Below are positions 63,224 through 64,000 of a DNA stretch of 64,000 nt, piece after piece (position 1 is the first letter of the stretch; the number at the start of each line of letters is the position of its first letter). Location of the stretch: contig NZ_SACR01000003.1 of the NCBI RefSeq assembly GCF_004016505.1, positions 744,001 to 808,000 on the forward strand, written 5' to 3'. The DNA comes from Rubrivivax rivuli. Its GTDB lineage: Bacteria > Pseudomonadota > Gammaproteobacteria > Burkholderiales > Burkholderiaceae_C. A program made the position numbers and the translations under genes. The notes beneath the pieces are model-generated. The model had not been told where the DNA came from. It saw nothing but the letters and a program-made list of their open reading frames with translations, and did no database searches.

Positions 63224-64000
63224 GCCAGCCCGCCATGCTTCGCCTCTACCTCGAAGGCCCGGCCCTGTGGGCGACCGCCCTGCCCGGCTGGGCCTGGGCG
63301 GCGCCGGCGCTGCGCGGCGAGGCGCCGACTGCCGGCGAGGCCGCGCCCACCGCACGCCCCAGCCCCGCCCTGCTGGCCGCCAACGAACGCCGCCGCGCGC
63401 CCGATGGTGTGCTCGTGGCGCTGGAAGTGGCCGCTGCTGCCGTGGCCGCTGCAGGGCGTGACGCGGCCACGCTGGCCAGCGTCTTCACCTCGGCGCATGG
63501 CGACCTCGCCATCGTCGACGCACTCTGCAGCACGCTGGCGGCCGACCCGGCGCTGCTCTCGCCCACGCGCTTCCACCACTCGGTGCACAACGCCGCCTCC
63601 GGCTACTGGGCCATGGCCACGGGCTGCCATGCGCCCAGCAGCGCCATCGCCGGCTACGAGGCCAGCTTCGCGCTCGGCCTGCTGGAAGCGGCCACGCAGG
63701 CCCTCACGGAGCAGCGCCCCGTGCTGCTGGCCGGCTTCGACACCGATGCGCGCGGCGCGCTGGCGTCCGTCACGCGCAGCCGCGGTTTGCTGGGCGTGGC
63801 GCTGGTGCTGGCGCCTGAACCCGGCGCGCGCACCGTGGCCACGCTGGACTGGGCCGTGGCCCCGGGCACGGCGGCCTTGCCCGCCCTGCACAGCCCCGCA
63901 GCCCAAGCGCTGGGCGGCAACGCCATGGCCGACGCGCTGCCGCTCTTCGAGGCCCTGGCCCGGCTGGAAGTGGCCTGCGCCGGCGCGTCCGAATCCTTCG
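63220..64000 (+). CDS. Ketosynthase-like chain-length factor, second copy (CLF2), cut by window end
   Basis: An open frame from the ATG at 63220 to the right edge gives 260 residues without a stop. It has the same N-terminal ketosynthase-like half as CLF1: LASVFTSAHGDLAIVDALCS, SPTRFHHSVHNAASGYWAMA, CHAPSSAIAGYEASFALGLL. It lacks a nucleophilic cysteine. CLF1 is 271 residues, so little is missing. The ATGA overlap with KS2 makes the KS2/CLF2 pair parallel to KS1/CLF1. Confidence 0.85.
   Translation, partial: MSQPAMLRLYLEGPALWATALPGWAWAAPALRGEAPTAGEAAPTARPSPALLAANERRRAPDGVLVALEVAAAAVAAAGRDAATLASVFTSAHGDLAIVDALCSTLAADPALLSPTRFHHSVHNAASGYWAMATGCHAPSSAIAGYEASFALGLLEAATQALTEQRPVLLAGFDTDARGALASVTRSRGLLGVALVLAPEPGARTVATLDWAVAPGTAALPALHSPAAQALGGNAMADALPLFEALARLEVACAGASESF

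Overview
The window is a GC-rich (roughly 70%), densely coded chromosomal segment of a betaproteobacterium. It is most likely from Burkholderiales, near the Rubrivivax/Leptothrix/Ideonella group. Supporting signs are the gene families present: a PEP-CTERM surface protein, a small Trp-rich protein, class I fumarase, RecBCD, and an aryl-polyene/xanthomonadin-type cluster. TACAAT -10 boxes and codon use dominated by G/C third positions agree with this. The species cannot be fixed from the sequence alone.

Layout, left half. 1-4208: housekeeping genes for RNA modification (TrhO, an RluA-type pseudouridine synthase), a CoA-type NUDIX hydrolase, a DUF3297 protein and one unrecognised protein. 4209-6349: a low-coding accessory patch with one intact PEP-CTERM protein behind a candidate sigma-54 promoter, then two divergent, decayed genes (a Bug/TctC solute-binding protein and a carboxymuconolactone-decarboxylase protein), both carrying in-frame stops. 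6350-15892: recC-recB-recD operon. 16041-17773: tRNA-Val(CAC) with its own promoter and terminator, dnaQ and lgt. 17900-24127: ilvD, a small Trp-rich protein and a cytochrome c with colliding start codons, acs, a UPF0114 membrane protein, and a Ca/Na antiporter. 24134-30164: a six-gene Mrp/Pha-type cation/proton antiporter operon with fused A and B subunits.

Layout, right half. 30413-47813: metabolic and cell-envelope genes: class I fumarase, a Sua5/YciO protein, transglutaminase, RidA, PlsY, Cys-tRNA(Pro) deacylase, hemolysin III, a MurA-type enzyme, an acyl-CoA synthetase, a degenerate HD-GYP protein, prfB with its programmed frameshift, pepN and fbp. 47886-64000 (and beyond the right edge): a type II polyketide/fatty-acid-like cluster resembling aryl polyene (APE) pigment clusters.

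The APE-like cluster is the main system of interest. It encodes an acyl carrier protein, a membrane protein, an adenylating enzyme fused to a FabZ-like dehydratase domain, an LpxL-like acyltransferase, a LolA-like carrier, an MMPL exporter, a polysaccharide deacetylase, a methyltransferase, a ketosynthase plus chain-length-factor pair, a second dehydratase and a ketoreductase. After an opposing Tat-lipoprotein gene it continues with a BamE-like lipoprotein, a lipoprotein alpha/beta hydrolase, and a second ketosynthase/chain-length-factor pair cut by the window end. By family knowledge such clusters build a conjugated aryl polyene on an ACP, transfer it to a lipid and export it to the outer membrane. 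The duplicated ketosynthase pair, the ligase-dehydratase fusion and the deacetylase are the departures worth following.
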